A DNA stretch of 64,000 nt. It comes from Novosphingobium sp. 9. Lineage in GTDB: Bacteria; Pseudomonadota; Alphaproteobacteria; Sphingomonadales; Sphingomonadaceae. The stretch is from assembly GCF_025340265.1 (NCBI RefSeq), contig NZ_CP022707.1, positions 2,542,501 to 2,606,500 on the forward strand, written 5' to 3'. The notes beneath the pieces were generated by a model, which searched no databases, was not told the origin of the DNA, and saw nothing but the letters and a program-made list of their open reading frames with translations. How positions within the stretch are numbered: position 1 is the first letter of the stretch; each line of letters starts with the position of its first letter. This document shows, piece after piece, positions 18,365 to 28,140 of this stretch. A program made the position numbers and the translations under genes.

Positions 18365-20074
18365 ATGTCCAAACCACCCTATAAATCGAACGGCCCGAAG
18401 CGCCCCGGTCCGCCGCGTAACGGCAATGGCGCAAGTGCAGGCGCACGCGGAGCCGGTTCGCGCAGTGGCAGAGGCCGTGACGAGCGCGCCTCCGAAGGCC
18501 GCGACCGGGATAGCCGGGATCGTCAGGCCCCCTCACGCGGCCGCTCCGAAGATCGCCGCGACGCCCACCGCGATGAGCGCCGTCTGGGTCGCGACGAGCG
18601 CGCGGCGCGTGATCGCAACTCTCGCGACGATGCGCGCAGCGCCGAACGCCCTTCACGCGATGAAGGCCGGATCGGGCATCGCGGCCCGCGCCGCAGCGAG
18701 CGCGCCGCTCCCGCCGACAAGGCCCCTGCCCGCTTCGGCGACCGGCGTCGCGCCCGCGAAGAGCAGCAGCGCGGAGCACACCGCCGCGGCGATGAGCGCC
18801 GGGGCAATCGCGCCGAGAGCGAGGCCGGCAGCGGCGCGTCGCGGGGCGCTCCCATCCGCAGCGCCTCGATGGGCGGCGTTCACACGCGCAACGAACGACC
18901 TGCGTTCGGCGAGCGTCCCCATCGCGACGACCGTGCCCGCCCGGAACGCCCCTACTCCGAGCGTCCGCATCCCGAACGGCCTGCGCGTGCCCGTCCTTCC
19001 GGCGAAAGACGTTCGCAGGAGCGTATCCCGAACGAGCAGGGATCATCCGAACGTCCCTGGGCGGCGCATGCTGCCACAGAGCGCGGCGGCTCGCGGACTC
19101 ACGGCGCTGAACGCCGCGAAGGCGCCCGCCCTCCGCGCCGCGACGGTGACGCCCCCCGCCGTGACAGCAGCGCGCCGCGCGCCAGCGCTCCCTTGCGCGG
19201 CGCGGGTTCGGCTTACGCCAAGCCCTATCGCGACAGTGACAAGCGCCCCTCGGTCCGTCCGGACCTGCGCACCGCGCCGCACAAGACCTCGCGCCCGACC
19301 GGCCCGACACCCAAGAACCCGAACCTGCCCGAGCGCGAGGGCGAGCGTATCGCCAAGCTGCTCGCCCGCGCAGGCGTCGCCAGTCGCCGCGATGCCGAGC
19401 GCCTGATCGCCGAGGGCCGCGTCAAGCGCGGGGACGAGGTGATCGATGCGCCTTCGACCGTTCTGCTGGACCTGACCGGCGTGACCGTCGACGATCAGCC
19501 GGTCGGCGCGCCCGAAGCGACTCGCCTGTTCGTGTTCCACAAGCCTGCCGGTCTGCTCACCGCCGAGCGCGATCCGATGGGCCGCCCGACCATCTACACC
19601 GCGCTGCGCAACGCCCTGCCCGAAGGCACCGGACGCGTGATCCCGGTGGGGCGCCTCGATTACAACACCGAAGGCCTGCTGCTGCTGACCAACGATGGCG
19701 AGTTCAAGCGCCAGCTGGAGCTTCCCTCCAGCGCGGTGCCGCGCACCTATCGCGCCCGCGCCTTCGGCGACATCACCCAGCCGCAGCTCGAAGCGCTGAT
19801 CGAGGGGATCGAGATCGACGGCGTGCACTACGGCAAGATCGACGCCAACATGGAGCGCCGCACCGGGCGTAACCAGTGGATCGAACTGACGCTGACCGAA
19901 GGCAAGAACCGCGAAGTACGCCGCGTGCTGGAGCATCTGGGGCTGGAAGTCAGCCGCCTGCTGCGCACTGCCTATGGACCGTTCGTGCTGGCCGACCTGC
20001 CCAAGGGTCTGGCCTACGAAGTGCCGCCCGCCGCGCTGGAACGCTTCCGCAACTCGCTGGAGAGCGGCAAGTGA
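18365..20074 (+). CDS. rluB: Pseudouridine synthase RluB-like with long basic N-terminal extension
   Basis: This is a 569-residue protein. Residues 1 to about 320 are low-complexity and very rich in Arg, Asp, Glu, Ser and Pro (many SERP, RRD and ERR units), and are surely disordered. The C-terminal 250 residues are a normal RsuA/RluB enzyme: S4 RNA-binding domain (IAKLLARAGVASRRDAERLI), then VFHKPAGLLTAERDPMGRPT and the catalytic VGRLDYNTEGLLLLTNDGE with its aspartate. It would modify 23S rRNA U2605 (E. coli numbering) if it is RluB. The ATG at 18365 is one of several possible starts. The GTG of rsmD overlaps its stop. Confidence 0.88.
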   Translation: MSKPPYKSNGPKRPGPPRNGNGASAGARGAGSRSGRGRDERASEGRDRDSRDRQAPSRGRSEDRRDAHRDERRLGRDERAARDRNSRDDARSAERPSRDEGRIGHRGPRRSERAAPADKAPARFGDRRRAREEQQRGAHRRGDERRGNRAESEAGSGASRGAPIRSASMGGVHTRNERPAFGERPHRDDRARPERPYSERPHPERPARARPSGERRSQERIPNEQGSSERPWAAHAATERGGSRTHGAERREGARPPRRDGDAPRRDSSAPRASAPLRGAGSAYAKPYRDSDKRPSVRPDLRTAPHKTSRPTGPTPKNPNLPEREGERIAKLLARAGVASRRDAERLIAEGRVKRGDEVIDAPSTVLLDLTGVTVDDQPVGAPEATRLFVFHKPAGLLTAERDPMGRPTIYTALRNALPEGTGRVIPVGRLDYNTEGLLLLTNDGEFKRQLELPSSAVPRTYRARAFGDITQPQLEALIEGIEIDGVHYGKIDANMERRTGRNQWIELTLTEGKNREVRRVLEHLGLEVSRLLRTAYGPFVLADLPKGLAYEVPPAALERFRNSLESGK

Positions 20075-20691
20075 AGCCGTTCGCTCCGAAGGCAGCAGGG
20101 CCGAAGGCAGCTGGCGCAAAGAGCACGGGCCTGCGCATCGTTTCCGGGCAGTGGCGCGGGCGCAAGCTGGCCGCACCCGAAGGCGAGGCGACCCGTCCGA
20201 CGGCGGACCGCACGCGCGAGACGCTGTTCTCGATGCTCGCCAGCCGCCTCGGCTCGTTCGAGGACCTGAAAGTCGCCGACCTGTTCGCGGGCTCGGGCGC
20301 GCTGGGCCTGGAAGCGCTTTCGCGCGGGGCGGCGCATTGCCTGTTCGTCGATCAGGACGCCGCCGCGATCCGCGCCATCCGCAGCAATATCGCCAACCTG
20401 AAAGCGCAAGGCATCAGCGATGTGCGCGCGTCCTCGGTGCTGGCGCTGGGGCCTGCGAAAGCGCCGCTCGACCTCGTGCTGCTCGACCCACCCTATGACA
20501 CCGGCGCGGGACAGGTCGCGATCGACAAGCTGACGCGCCTCGGCTGGATCGGCGAGCAGACCTGGGTGAGTCTGGAGACCTCGGGCAAGGAAGCGGTCTC
20601 GATTCGGGGCTTCGAACTCGATGCCCAGCGCGATGTCGGCAAGGCGCGGCTGCACCTGCTGCGGCGGGTGGCGGCGGGTGGCGGCGGATAG
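20071..20691 (+). CDS. rsmD: 16S rRNA (guanine(966)-N(2))-methyltransferase RsmD
   Basis: This is a 206-residue Rossmann-fold methyltransferase. LRIVSGQWRGRKLAAP and TADRTRETLFSML open the RsmD family; SAM motif I is VADLFAGSGALGLEALSRGA and the catalytic motif IV is LVLLDPPYD. It starts with GTG at 20071, overlapping the RluB stop, so the two rRNA-modification enzymes are translated together. A small GGCGG tandem run sits just before the stop. A strong terminator follows. Confidence 0.94.
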   Translation: MKPFAPKAAGPKAAGAKSTGLRIVSGQWRGRKLAAPEGEATRPTADRTRETLFSMLASRLGSFEDLKVADLFAGSGALGLEALSRGAAHCLFVDQDAAAIRAIRSNIANLKAQGISDVRASSVLALGPAKAPLDLVLLDPPYDTGAGQVAIDKLTRLGWIGEQTWVSLETSGKEAVSIRGFELDAQRDVGKARLHLLRRVAAGGGG

Positions 20692-20720
20692 CAGCCCGGC
20701 AGAGGCCTGAAACTCATACG

Positions 20721-20756
20721 AAAAGGGCGCCCCCACAAGGAGCGCCCTTTTTCTTT
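20721..20756. terminator. Terminator between rsmD and the small exported protein gene
   Basis: AAAGGGCGC and GCGCCCTTT form a 9-bp stem followed by TTCTTT on the plus strand; on the minus strand the stem ends with TTTT. It lies between convergent genes and is probably bidirectional. Confidence 0.8.
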
Positions 20757-20774
20757 GCCGGAAAAGCGAGCGCC

Positions 20775-21056
20775 TTATCCGCCCGACATCTGGCTGGCAG
20801 GCTGGCCCGGCCAGTGATCCAGCGGCACGTTACCGAAGTGCAGCCCCGCCGAACGCGGGTTGATGCAGCCATCCTGCACGTTCTTCGTACATACCGCGTA
20901 GTTCTGGCCATCCACCTGAACCTGCGTCGCGCGGCCATGGGCATCGCGCTGCGTCACGGTGGCGTGCTGCGAGTTCATCCCTTCCGCATAGGCAACGCCC
21001 GTGAACGAGATCGTTGCGGCGGCCAGCGCGAAGGCTGTGATTCGATTGAACTTCAT
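20775..21056 (-). CDS. Small exported protein (hypothetical)
   Basis: This 93-residue protein has a signal peptide (AYA-EG cleavage near residue 24). The mature part is about 70 residues with two cysteines (YAVCTKNVQDGCINPRSAG) that may form a disulfide, and a C-terminus rich in Pro, Gly and Gln. GGAGACAACG precedes the ATG at 21056, fixing the start. It is divergent from the helicase gene. I do not recognise the family. Confidence 0.65.
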   Translation of the reverse strand: MKFNRITAFALAAATISFTGVAYAEGMNSQHATVTQRDAHGRATQVQVDGQNYAVCTKNVQDGCINPRSAGLHFGNVPLDHWPGQPASQMSGG

Positions 21057-21227
21057 CGTTGTCTCCGAGTTCTCTTCAACAACCCCTGTCTGCCTGTTGC
21101 AATGCGGGAGCCCCCCGGAAGTTCCCGCATATGCGTCGGGATGCGCGCTGCTCACCCCGCCGGAACTTGCCCACATCGCGACGAAGCAGCCTTGCACAGC
21201 GTTCATCCGTTCCCTAGTTGTTCACCT

Positions 21228-23537
21228 GTGACCGACCCTCATGCCTTTTCCGTTTCGCCTGTCGATGCTCCTTCCGGCGCCCCGCTGATCGACGGCCTCA
21301 ACGCGCCGCAACGCGAGGCGGTGCTGACCACCGAAGGCCCGGTGCTGATGCTGGCGGGCGCGGGCACGGGCAAGACCGCCGCGCTCACCCGGCGCCTTGC
21401 CCATCTGGTGCGCGCGCGTCTGGCGTGGCCGAGCGAGATCCTGTGCGTCACCTTCACCAACAAGGCCGCGCGCGAGATGCGCGAGCGTGTCGGCCAGCTG
21501 ATCGGCCCGGCGGTGGAAGGCATGCCGTGGCTTGGCACCTTCCACGCCATCGCTGCCAAGATGCTGCGCCGCCATGCCGAACTGGTGGGCCTCGAATCGA
21601 ACTACACGATCATCGACACCGACGATCAGCTACGCCTGCTCAAGCAACTGATTCAGGCCGAAGGGATCGACGAGAAGCGCTGGCCCGCCAAGCAGCTGGC
21701 GGGCTGCATCGACCGCTGGAAGAACCGCGGCCTCAACCCCGCCGATCTCGATGCGGGCGAGAACGAGGCCTATGCCAACGGCAAGGGGCAGAAGTTCTAC
21801 CAGCTCTATCAGGATCGCCTGCGCGCGGTGAACGCCTGCGATTTCGGCGATCTGCTGCTGCACATGCTCAACATCCTGCGCAAGCACCGCGACGTGCTGG
21901 AGCAGTACCAGCAGCGCTTCAAGTACGTGATGGTGGACGAGTATCAGGACACCAATCAGGTCCAGTACCTGTGGCTGCGCCTGCTCGCACAGGCGCGCCG
22001 CAATATCTGCGTGGTGGGCGACGACGACCAGTCGATCTATTCCTGGCGCGGCGCGGAAGTGGCCAATATCCTCAAGTTCGAGAAGGACTTTCCGGGCGCC
22101 AAGGTGATCAAGCTGGAGCAGAACTATCGCTCCACGCCGCAGATCCTCGCCGCCGCCTCCGGCCTGATCGACGAGAACACCCAGCGCCTCGGCAAGACGC
22201 TGTGGACCGAGCGCCATGCGGGCGAGAAGGTGCGCGTGATCGGCGTATGGGACGCGCCCGAAGAAGCGCGCCGGGTGGGCGACGAGATCGAGCGGCTGGA
22301 GCGCGAAGGCGCCCCGCTCGACCAGATCGCCATCCTCGTGCGCGCCCAGTACCAGACGCGCGAGTTCGAGGACCGCTTCATCTCGATCGGCATGCGCTAT
22401 CGCATCGTCGGCGGCTTCCGCTTCTACGAACGCGCCGAAATACGCGACGCGCTCGCCTATCTGCGGGTGATCGCGCAAGGGGCGGACGACCTCGCGTTCG
22501 AGCGAATCTACAACACCCCCAAACGCGGGCTTGGCGCCAAGGCGCTGGAAAAGCTGCACAGCCTTGCGCGGCGTAGCGGCATCCCCCTCGCCCGCGCCGC
22601 CATCGAGATCGCCGATACCGACGAGCTTCCGGCCCGTGCGCGCAACACCTTCCTGTCGCTGATGCGCGATTTCGCGCGCTGGCGCGATCTGGAGGCGAGC
22701 ACCAGCCCGGCAGACCTGATGCGCCTCGTCCTCGACGAAAGCGGCTATACCGATGCGCTTCAGGCCGAGAAGACGCCCGAGGCCAACGGACGGCTCGAAA
22801 ACCTCGTCGAACTCGCGCGCGCCATGGAGGAATACGAGAGTCTGGGCGATTTCCTCGAACACGTCAGCCTCGTCATGGACAACGAGAGTGCTGCGGACGA
22901 GGAAAAGGTCACGATCATGACCATGCACGGCGCCAAGGGGCTGGAGTTCGACAACGTGTTCCTGCCCGGCTGGGAGGAAGGCGTGTTCCCCTCGCAGCGC
23001 GCGCTGGACGAAGGCGGGCTCGCCAGTCTGGAGGAAGAGCGCCGCCTCGCCTACGTCGCGATCACGCGAGCCAAGCGCAAGTGCACGATCCTGCATGCGG
23101 CGAACCGACGCATCTACGGCCAGTGGACCAGTTCGATCCCCTCGCGCTTCATCGCCGAACTGCCCGAGGATCACGTCGAGAGCGAGACCACGCTGTCGGG
23201 CGGCGCCTCGCTGTGGCGCGCGCAGTGGAGCGAGCACGCCGATCCCTTCGCGGATGTGGCCCGCAACCAGCCCTCGCGCATCGTCACGCGCGGCCCCGGC
23301 TGGCAGCGCGCCGCCGCGGCCAGCTTCGAAACGGTGCCCAAGCGCGTGGCCGAGAGCACCCGCAGCGCCGCCAGCTTTGCCGCCAAGCCGCGCACCGATA
23401 TCGCGGTAGGCGCACGCGTGTTTCACGAGAAGTTCGGATACGGCACGGTGGCCGAGCAGGAAGGCAACAAGCTGGAGATCGACTTCGAGCAGGCCGGGCG
23501 CAAGCGCGTGATCGACAGTTTCGTCAAACCGGCCTGA
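21228..23537 (+). CDS. ATP-dependent DNA helicase of the UvrD/PcrA family
   Basis: This is a 769-residue superfamily 1A 3'-5' helicase. Ordered motifs: Q motif LNAPQREAVL, Walker A AGAGTGKTAALTRR, Ia FTNKAAREMRERV, Walker B VDEYQDTN, III DDDQSIYSWRGAE, IV QNYRSTPQIL, V TMHGAKGLEFDNVF, VI AYVAITRAKRK. The C-terminal 60 residues (FHEKFGYGTVAEQEGNKLEI) form the Tudor-like domain that in PcrA/UvrD contacts RNA polymerase. No ATG is available near the first motif; GTG at 21228 gives an N-terminus of normal length but has no convincing ribosome-binding site. Likely roles are nucleotide-excision and mismatch repair. Confidence 0.93.
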   Translation: MTDPHAFSVSPVDAPSGAPLIDGLNAPQREAVLTTEGPVLMLAGAGTGKTAALTRRLAHLVRARLAWPSEILCVTFTNKAAREMRERVGQLIGPAVEGMPWLGTFHAIAAKMLRRHAELVGLESNYTIIDTDDQLRLLKQLIQAEGIDEKRWPAKQLAGCIDRWKNRGLNPADLDAGENEAYANGKGQKFYQLYQDRLRAVNACDFGDLLLHMLNILRKHRDVLEQYQQRFKYVMVDEYQDTNQVQYLWLRLLAQARRNICVVGDDDQSIYSWRGAEVANILKFEKDFPGAKVIKLEQNYRSTPQILAAASGLIDENTQRLGKTLWTERHAGEKVRVIGVWDAPEEARRVGDEIERLEREGAPLDQIAILVRAQYQTREFEDRFISIGMRYRIVGGFRFYERAEIRDALAYLRVIAQGADDLAFERIYNTPKRGLGAKALEKLHSLARRSGIPLARAAIEIADTDELPARARNTFLSLMRDFARWRDLEASTSPADLMRLVLDESGYTDALQAEKTPEANGRLENLVELARAMEEYESLGDFLEHVSLVMDNESAADEEKVTIMTMHGAKGLEFDNVFLPGWEEGVFPSQRALDEGGLASLEEERRLAYVAITRAKRKCTILHAANRRIYGQWTSSIPSRFIAELPEDHVESETTLSGGASLWRAQWSEHADPFADVARNQPSRIVTRGPGWQRAAAASFETVPKRVAESTRSAASFAAKPRTDIAVGARVFHEKFGYGTVAEQEGNKLEIDFEQAGRKRVIDSFVKPA

Positions 23538-23649
23538 CAGGCACGCAAGCGCGCCGATTCGCCGCGAGGCAAATAAGGGTGCGTGCAAGCTCTCGCTTCG
23601 TCGTGGAACCGCGCTATGGTGCGGCCAAACGACTGGAGAGATTGCCCTT

Positions 23650-25107
23650 ATGCGCTCATCGTTCCTTGCCCGCCCGCTGCTGACCGCTCTGACCGCCTTC
23701 ACGCTGCTGCCTGGCGCGGCCTGCGCGAAAGTGCCTTCCGCTCCTGTCGTCAAAGTTGCCGAGGGCAGCCTGAAAGGGACGACGGCAGACGGCGTGGAAA
23801 GCTGGAAAGGCATTCCCTTCGCCGCGCCTCCGGTCGGCCCTTTGCGCTGGCGGGCGCCGCAGCCCGCCGCGACATGGCAGGGCGTGCGCGATGCCAGCGC
23901 CTATGCGCATGACTGCATGCAGGAGCCGTTCCCCGGCGATGCCGCGCCGCTCGGCACACCGCCTGCCGAAGACTGCCTCTATGCCAATGTGTGGCGACCG
24001 GTCGCTGCCAAGGGCAAGCTGCCGGTGGTGGTGTGGATCTACGGCGGCGGCTTCGTGAACGGCGGCGCCTCACCGCCGACCTACACCGGCGCGCGCCTTG
24101 CAAAGCAGGGCGTGCTGTTCTTCAGCTTCAACTATCGCCTCGGCCGCTTCGGCACTTTCGCCCATCCGCAACTGACCAAGGCCGATCCCGACCACGGCCT
24201 GCTCGCCAACTATGGCACGATGGACCAGTTGGCCGCGCTGCGCTGGGTGCAGCGCAATATCGCCGCGTTCGGCGGCGATCCGGCGAACGTGACGATCATG
24301 GGCGAAAGCGCGGGCGGGTTCTCGGTGAACACGCTCGTTACCTCGCCGATGACCAAAGGCCTGTTCCAGCGCGCCGTCGTGATGTCAGGCGGCGATGGCT
24401 CGACTTTGGGCGATGCCACGCTTTCCGGCGCAGAGCAGGTCGGCGTGAACTTCGCGAGCGCCAACGGCATCGCCCCGGATGACCCGCAGGCCCTCGCCAA
24501 GCTGCGCGCGCTCAGCGCCGAACAGGTCACGGACGGGCTCAGCATGATGCAGCTGTTCCAGCCCAAGCCCGGCCCCAAGACCTTCAGTTCGCCGATCGTC
24601 GACGGCAAGCTGGGTGTCGACGTAAAGGCCGCCTACGCTTCGGGCGCCTATGCCCATGTTCCGGTGATGATCGGCGCGACCGGGGCAGACATGGGCGGCA
24701 ACACCGGCTTCATGATCAAAGGCGCCCATGACATCGCCAGCGAACTCGCCAGCGCGGGTGTGCCGGTCTACGCCTATCGCTTCTCCTATGTCGCCCAGAA
24801 CCTCGATGCGCCGGGCGCAGGCCATGCCACCGATATTCCGTTCTTCTTCGATACGCAGGACTTGCGCTACGGCGACAAGACCACAGCGCGCGACAACGCG
24901 ATGGGGGCCACAATCAGTCGCTATCTGGTGAGCTTCATCAAGACCGGCAATCCCAACCCGTCAGGCGCGGCGACCGCCCACCTCGCTCGTTGGGCCGCAA
25001 TGGCTCCCGGAAAATCGGATATCATGACCTTCGAGCCCGACGGCACAGCGAAGTCTGGCGCAGATCCGTTGCTCGCCGCTTTCGCTGCGGCCAGCGGCAA
25101 ACCCTGA
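23650..25107 (+). CDS. Exported type-B carboxylesterase
   Basis: This is a 485-residue alpha/beta hydrolase of the carboxylesterase type B family. A signal peptide covers residues 1-26 (GAACA). Family landmarks are WKGIPFAAPPVGPLRWRAP, EDCLYANVW, the oxyanion loop YGGGFVNGG and the nucleophile elbow MGESAGGFSVNT with the catalytic serine; the late histidine is probably in GAGHATDIPFFF. It hydrolyses carboxylic esters in the periplasm or outside; the substrate cannot be read from sequence. It stands alone downstream of the helicase, with AT-poor spacing of 112 bp. Confidence 0.9.
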   Translation: MRSSFLARPLLTALTAFTLLPGAACAKVPSAPVVKVAEGSLKGTTADGVESWKGIPFAAPPVGPLRWRAPQPAATWQGVRDASAYAHDCMQEPFPGDAAPLGTPPAEDCLYANVWRPVAAKGKLPVVVWIYGGGFVNGGASPPTYTGARLAKQGVLFFSFNYRLGRFGTFAHPQLTKADPDHGLLANYGTMDQLAALRWVQRNIAAFGGDPANVTIMGESAGGFSVNTLVTSPMTKGLFQRAVVMSGGDGSTLGDATLSGAEQVGVNFASANGIAPDDPQALAKLRALSAEQVTDGLSMMQLFQPKPGPKTFSSPIVDGKLGVDVKAAYASGAYAHVPVMIGATGADMGGNTGFMIKGAHDIASELASAGVPVYAYRFSYVAQNLDAPGAGHATDIPFFFDTQDLRYGDKTTARDNAMGATISRYLVSFIKTGNPNPSGAATAHLARWAAMAPGKSDIMTFEPDGTAKSGADPLLAAFAAASGKP

Positions 25108-25138
25108 CCGGGATCGACCGGTCAGGGCTCTCCTGAGA

Positions 25139-25759
25139 TCAGTAGATGCCGGGCAGCAGGCGTGAGCGGACCTGCTCGGCATAAGCCCGGTAGTCCGGGT
25201 CGAGCATCAGCACCTTTTCCTCTTCGCGGATACGCAGCACCAGCAGCAGCCAGCAAGTGGCGATAAGGGCAATGTTCCAGAGGGACGGAAACAGCAGCAG
25301 CATACCTGCATGCGTCACCATGTAGCCCAGATACATCGGATGGCGCACCGCCCGATAAAGGCCGATGGTGCGAACACCGCGATTGGCAGGAACGATTCCA
25401 AAGCTGCGCCCGAGACTCAATTTGGCGCCGATCGAAATCATGGCACCGGCAAAGATCATCAGCCCGGTAACGGCTTCAGGCGCCAGTTGCTCGCTGTTCT
25501 CGCGGAGCAACAGCGCCAGACTGCTGCCGACGAAGCCCAGGAACTGCGGCCACGCGCGGGGAGAAACCACGCCTTTGCGCTGCATCAGCACCAGCACCAT
25601 GCTGATAATTTCGGCAGCCAGAAACAGCGAGACTTCCGGATGGTGCGGGAGAACCGGTCCGAAGACCACAAGGGCGCGGATCGCCATGATGCTGACGAAC
25701 CCGCACTCACTCCAGAAAACAATGCGATGGCCAGATGAACGCTGCAACACTTCCGGCAT
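25139..25759 (-). CDS. Membrane methyltransferase of the ICMT/PEMT-like family
   Basis: This 206-residue protein has four to five hydrophobic helices. The C-terminal half has the hallmark GLYRAVRHPMYLGYMVTH followed by RIREEEKVLMLDPDYRAYAE, as in isoprenylcysteine carboxyl methyltransferase and phospholipid methyltransferase-type proteins; the His-Pro and paired Glu residues bind SAM. Bacteria have no prenylated CaaX proteins, so the substrate is probably a lipid or small molecule. It is convergent with the esterase. The family is secure; the reaction is unknown. Confidence 0.85.
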   Translation of the reverse strand: MPEVLQRSSGHRIVFWSECGFVSIMAIRALVVFGPVLPHHPEVSLFLAAEIISMVLVLMQRKGVVSPRAWPQFLGFVGSSLALLLRENSEQLAPEAVTGLMIFAGAMISIGAKLSLGRSFGIVPANRGVRTIGLYRAVRHPMYLGYMVTHAGMLLLFPSLWNIALIATCWLLLVLRIREEEKVLMLDPDYRAYAEQVRSRLLPGIY

Positions 25760-25902
25760 AGGTGCGCCCTCCGCACCTGCGGCGCCCGACCTACGAGCGT
25801 TCTTTTCAGGTGCGCATCGATTGTAGCAACACGATCGTAAACGTGTTCCTAAGCTGCAACATCGATGAAATACGAGAGGAAACGATTCCTCCCGTAACCG
25901 CG

Positions 25903-27339
25903 TCAGCTCAGCGCAGAGATGTGCAGGAACTGGGGCACGGGGCCGTTCCAGCCACCATCCGCAGGCTCCGGATCGGCATGGCGATCACGGCGACGATCGC
26001 CTCGCCTTTCAGCCTGACGCGGTTCGTCATGGCGCGACGGGCGCCGCGGGGCCTCTTCGCGCTGACGGGGCGTGTCTGCCTTGCGCGGCACGTCATCGCC
26101 ACGCGGTGCCTCGTCCTTGCGAGTAGTGCCACGCTTTGCGGCTGGCTTGCGCTCTTCCGCCTTCGGCGACGCCGAACGACCACGACGTGCCGGCGCCTCC
26201 TCACCCATTTCCGGCTCGTCCGAACCGTCGATGGTAAACACCGGAATTTTCGACTTGGTCAGCTTCTCGACGTTCTCGATCGCCTCGGCATCCTCGGGCG
26301 AGTAGAGAGTGAACGCCCGGCCCGAAGCACCGCCACGGCCCGTTCGGCCGATGCGGTGGACGTAATCATCCGGGTGCCAGGGCGTGTCGAAGTTGAAGAC
26401 GTGGCTCACGCCCTTCACATCGAGACCGCGCGCAGCGACGTCCGAGGCGACGAGGATGTTCACCACACCGTCCTTGAAGCGCTGCAATTCGGCCAGACGC
26501 GCGGGCTGATCCATGTCGCCATGGATCTCGCTGCTGGCGAAGCCGTGGCGTTGCAGGCTCTTGTTGAGATCGCGCACCGTGGTCTTGCGATTGCAGAAGA
26601 TGATCGCGGTGCTGACGTTGTCGGTCTTGAGCAGGTGGCGCAGCACGTCGCGCTTCTTGCGCGAGGGCACGGCGATCTTGTGCTGGGCGATGTTGACGTT
26701 GGTGGTCGCAGCGCGGGCCACCTCGATCTTCTTGGGGTTCGAGAGGAATTTCGCGGCCAGCTTCTCGATCGGCGGCGGCATCGTTGCCGAGAACAGCAGC
26801 GTCTGGCGCTGCGTGGGCAGCTTGGAGCAGATGCTTTCGATATCGGGAATGAAGCCCATGTCGAGCATGCGATCGGCCTCGTCGATGACGAGCAGTTCGC
26901 AGCCGGTGAGCAGGATCTTGCCCCGCTCGAACAGGTCCATCAGACGGCCCGGCGTCGCGATCAGAACGTCGACACCTTCGGACAGCGCCTTGACCTGATC
27001 GCCCATCTGCACGCCGCCGATCAGCAGCGCCATCTTGAGGTCGTGGTTCTTGCCGTACTTCTCGAAATTCTCAGCGACCTGCGCGGCGAGTTCGCGCGTC
27101 GGCTCCAGAATGAGCGAGCGCGGCATCAGCGCACGGCGGCGGCCATGCCCCAGGATGTCGATCATCGGCAGCACGAAGGCCGCGGTCTTGCCGGTGCCGG
27201 TCTGCGCGATACCGATAAGATCGCGCATCATCAGCACGGAGGGGACGGCCTGCGCCTGGATCGGAGTCGGCTCGGTATACCCAGCGGCTTCGACCACTTG
27301 CAGCAATTCGTCAGACAGGCCGAGATCGGCAAAGCTCAT
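25903..27339 (-). CDS. rhlE: DEAD-box RNA helicase, RhlE-like
   Basis: This 478-residue protein has a full DEAD-box core in residues 1-380: Q motif GYTEPTPIQAQAVP, Walker A AQTGTGKTAAF, PTRELA, TPGRLMD, DEAD in VIDEADRMLDMGF, SAT in LFSATMP, and VI HRIGRTGRGG. The last 100 residues are rich in Arg, Lys, Glu and Pro and are likely a disordered RNA-binding tail typical of RhlE. Roles in ribosome assembly or mRNA decay are family knowledge. The start at 27339 places the Q motif at the usual distance. The subfamily name is less certain than the family. Confidence 0.92.
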   Translation of the reverse strand: MSFADLGLSDELLQVVEAAGYTEPTPIQAQAVPSVLMMRDLIGIAQTGTGKTAAFVLPMIDILGHGRRRALMPRSLILEPTRELAAQVAENFEKYGKNHDLKMALLIGGVQMGDQVKALSEGVDVLIATPGRLMDLFERGKILLTGCELLVIDEADRMLDMGFIPDIESICSKLPTQRQTLLFSATMPPPIEKLAAKFLSNPKKIEVARAATTNVNIAQHKIAVPSRKKRDVLRHLLKTDNVSTAIIFCNRKTTVRDLNKSLQRHGFASSEIHGDMDQPARLAELQRFKDGVVNILVASDVAARGLDVKGVSHVFNFDTPWHPDDYVHRIGRTGRGGASGRAFTLYSPEDAEAIENVEKLTKSKIPVFTIDGSDEPEMGEEAPARRGRSASPKAEERKPAAKRGTTRKDEAPRGDDVPRKADTPRQREEAPRRPSRHDEPRQAERRGDRRRDRHADPEPADGGWNGPVPQFLHISALS

Positions 27340-27546
27340 AAGCGGCAAATTTTCCGGAAAAACTGAAAAAGCAGAGCCGCCGTGCCGTTGCCGAACCGCC
27401 CCGAAGGCCCGTTCGCAGCGGATGCGACCCGCGACGAGCAACATGCACGTCACCCGGCCCCTATGGCCAGAGCACCCGAAAAGTCAAGGAATTTCCCGAA
27501 AATGCACGCAACAGCGGCGATTCGGCGCTCCCTTTTTCCCTGACGA

Positions 27547-28140
27547 TTACGGATCTTTGGGAACGAGCAGGCGAATCCTCGTCAGCGCACAGCTCATGCC
27601 GCTGCGCGAAAGCAGGTGATCCCGCCCCACACACAGCCGTCCATCCGGCGTGCGCGACATGTAGAAACCGAGGTAGAAATCCCGCGCGCGGCAGCTGCGC
27701 TCCAGATCTGCGCTGACGATATTGTCGTCCCGCATGAACAGCAGCAGCCGACTGTCGCGATCCGGGCGCACGGCCTCGATGCCGGAGATCGGCAGGCAAT
27801 CACCAATCTTGCGTTCGGTATAGCCCGGCCCGACGTGCCCGTTCGGCATCGAGATGAAGCGATCCGGCGGGATCGGCGCAGGCGACTGCGGCGTGATGCG
27901 GATGGTCATGCGCTGCTCGATCCGCAGCTGGAACGAGGGCTTCGGCGCCACACTGTCGAACGCGGTCAATTGCGGCGCGCCCATCGGCAGGGCATCGCCA
28001 TCGGCAAAGCCCCCCGCGACCACCGCACTGCCGGTCGCCGAGGACGAGTCGACCAGACGCGAGACGTCTCCACCGACCGGCCCGCCGGCAGACGGAAACA
28101 GCAGCGCAAATGGAAAAAGCAGGGCAATGGCCGAATTCAT
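27547..28140 (-). CDS. Conserved hypothetical exported protein
   Basis: This 197-residue protein has an N-terminal signal-like segment. The conserved C-terminal half contains IGDCLPISGIEAVRPDRDSR, LERSCRARDFYLGFYMSRT and LLSRSGMSCALTRIRLLVP; several cysteines there could pair. Proteins with this end are, to my knowledge, recurrent in sphingomonads and lack an assigned function. It is upstream of nothing on its own strand except the DEAD-box helicase 207 bp away, and is divergent from the FAD oxidase. I cannot propose a role. Confidence 0.65.
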   Translation of the reverse strand: MNSAIALLFPFALLFPSAGGPVGGDVSRLVDSSSATGSAVVAGGFADGDALPMGAPQLTAFDSVAPKPSFQLRIEQRMTIRITPQSPAPIPPDRFISMPNGHVGPGYTERKIGDCLPISGIEAVRPDRDSRLLLFMRDDNIVSADLERSCRARDFYLGFYMSRTPDGRLCVGRDHLLSRSGMSCALTRIRLLVPKDP

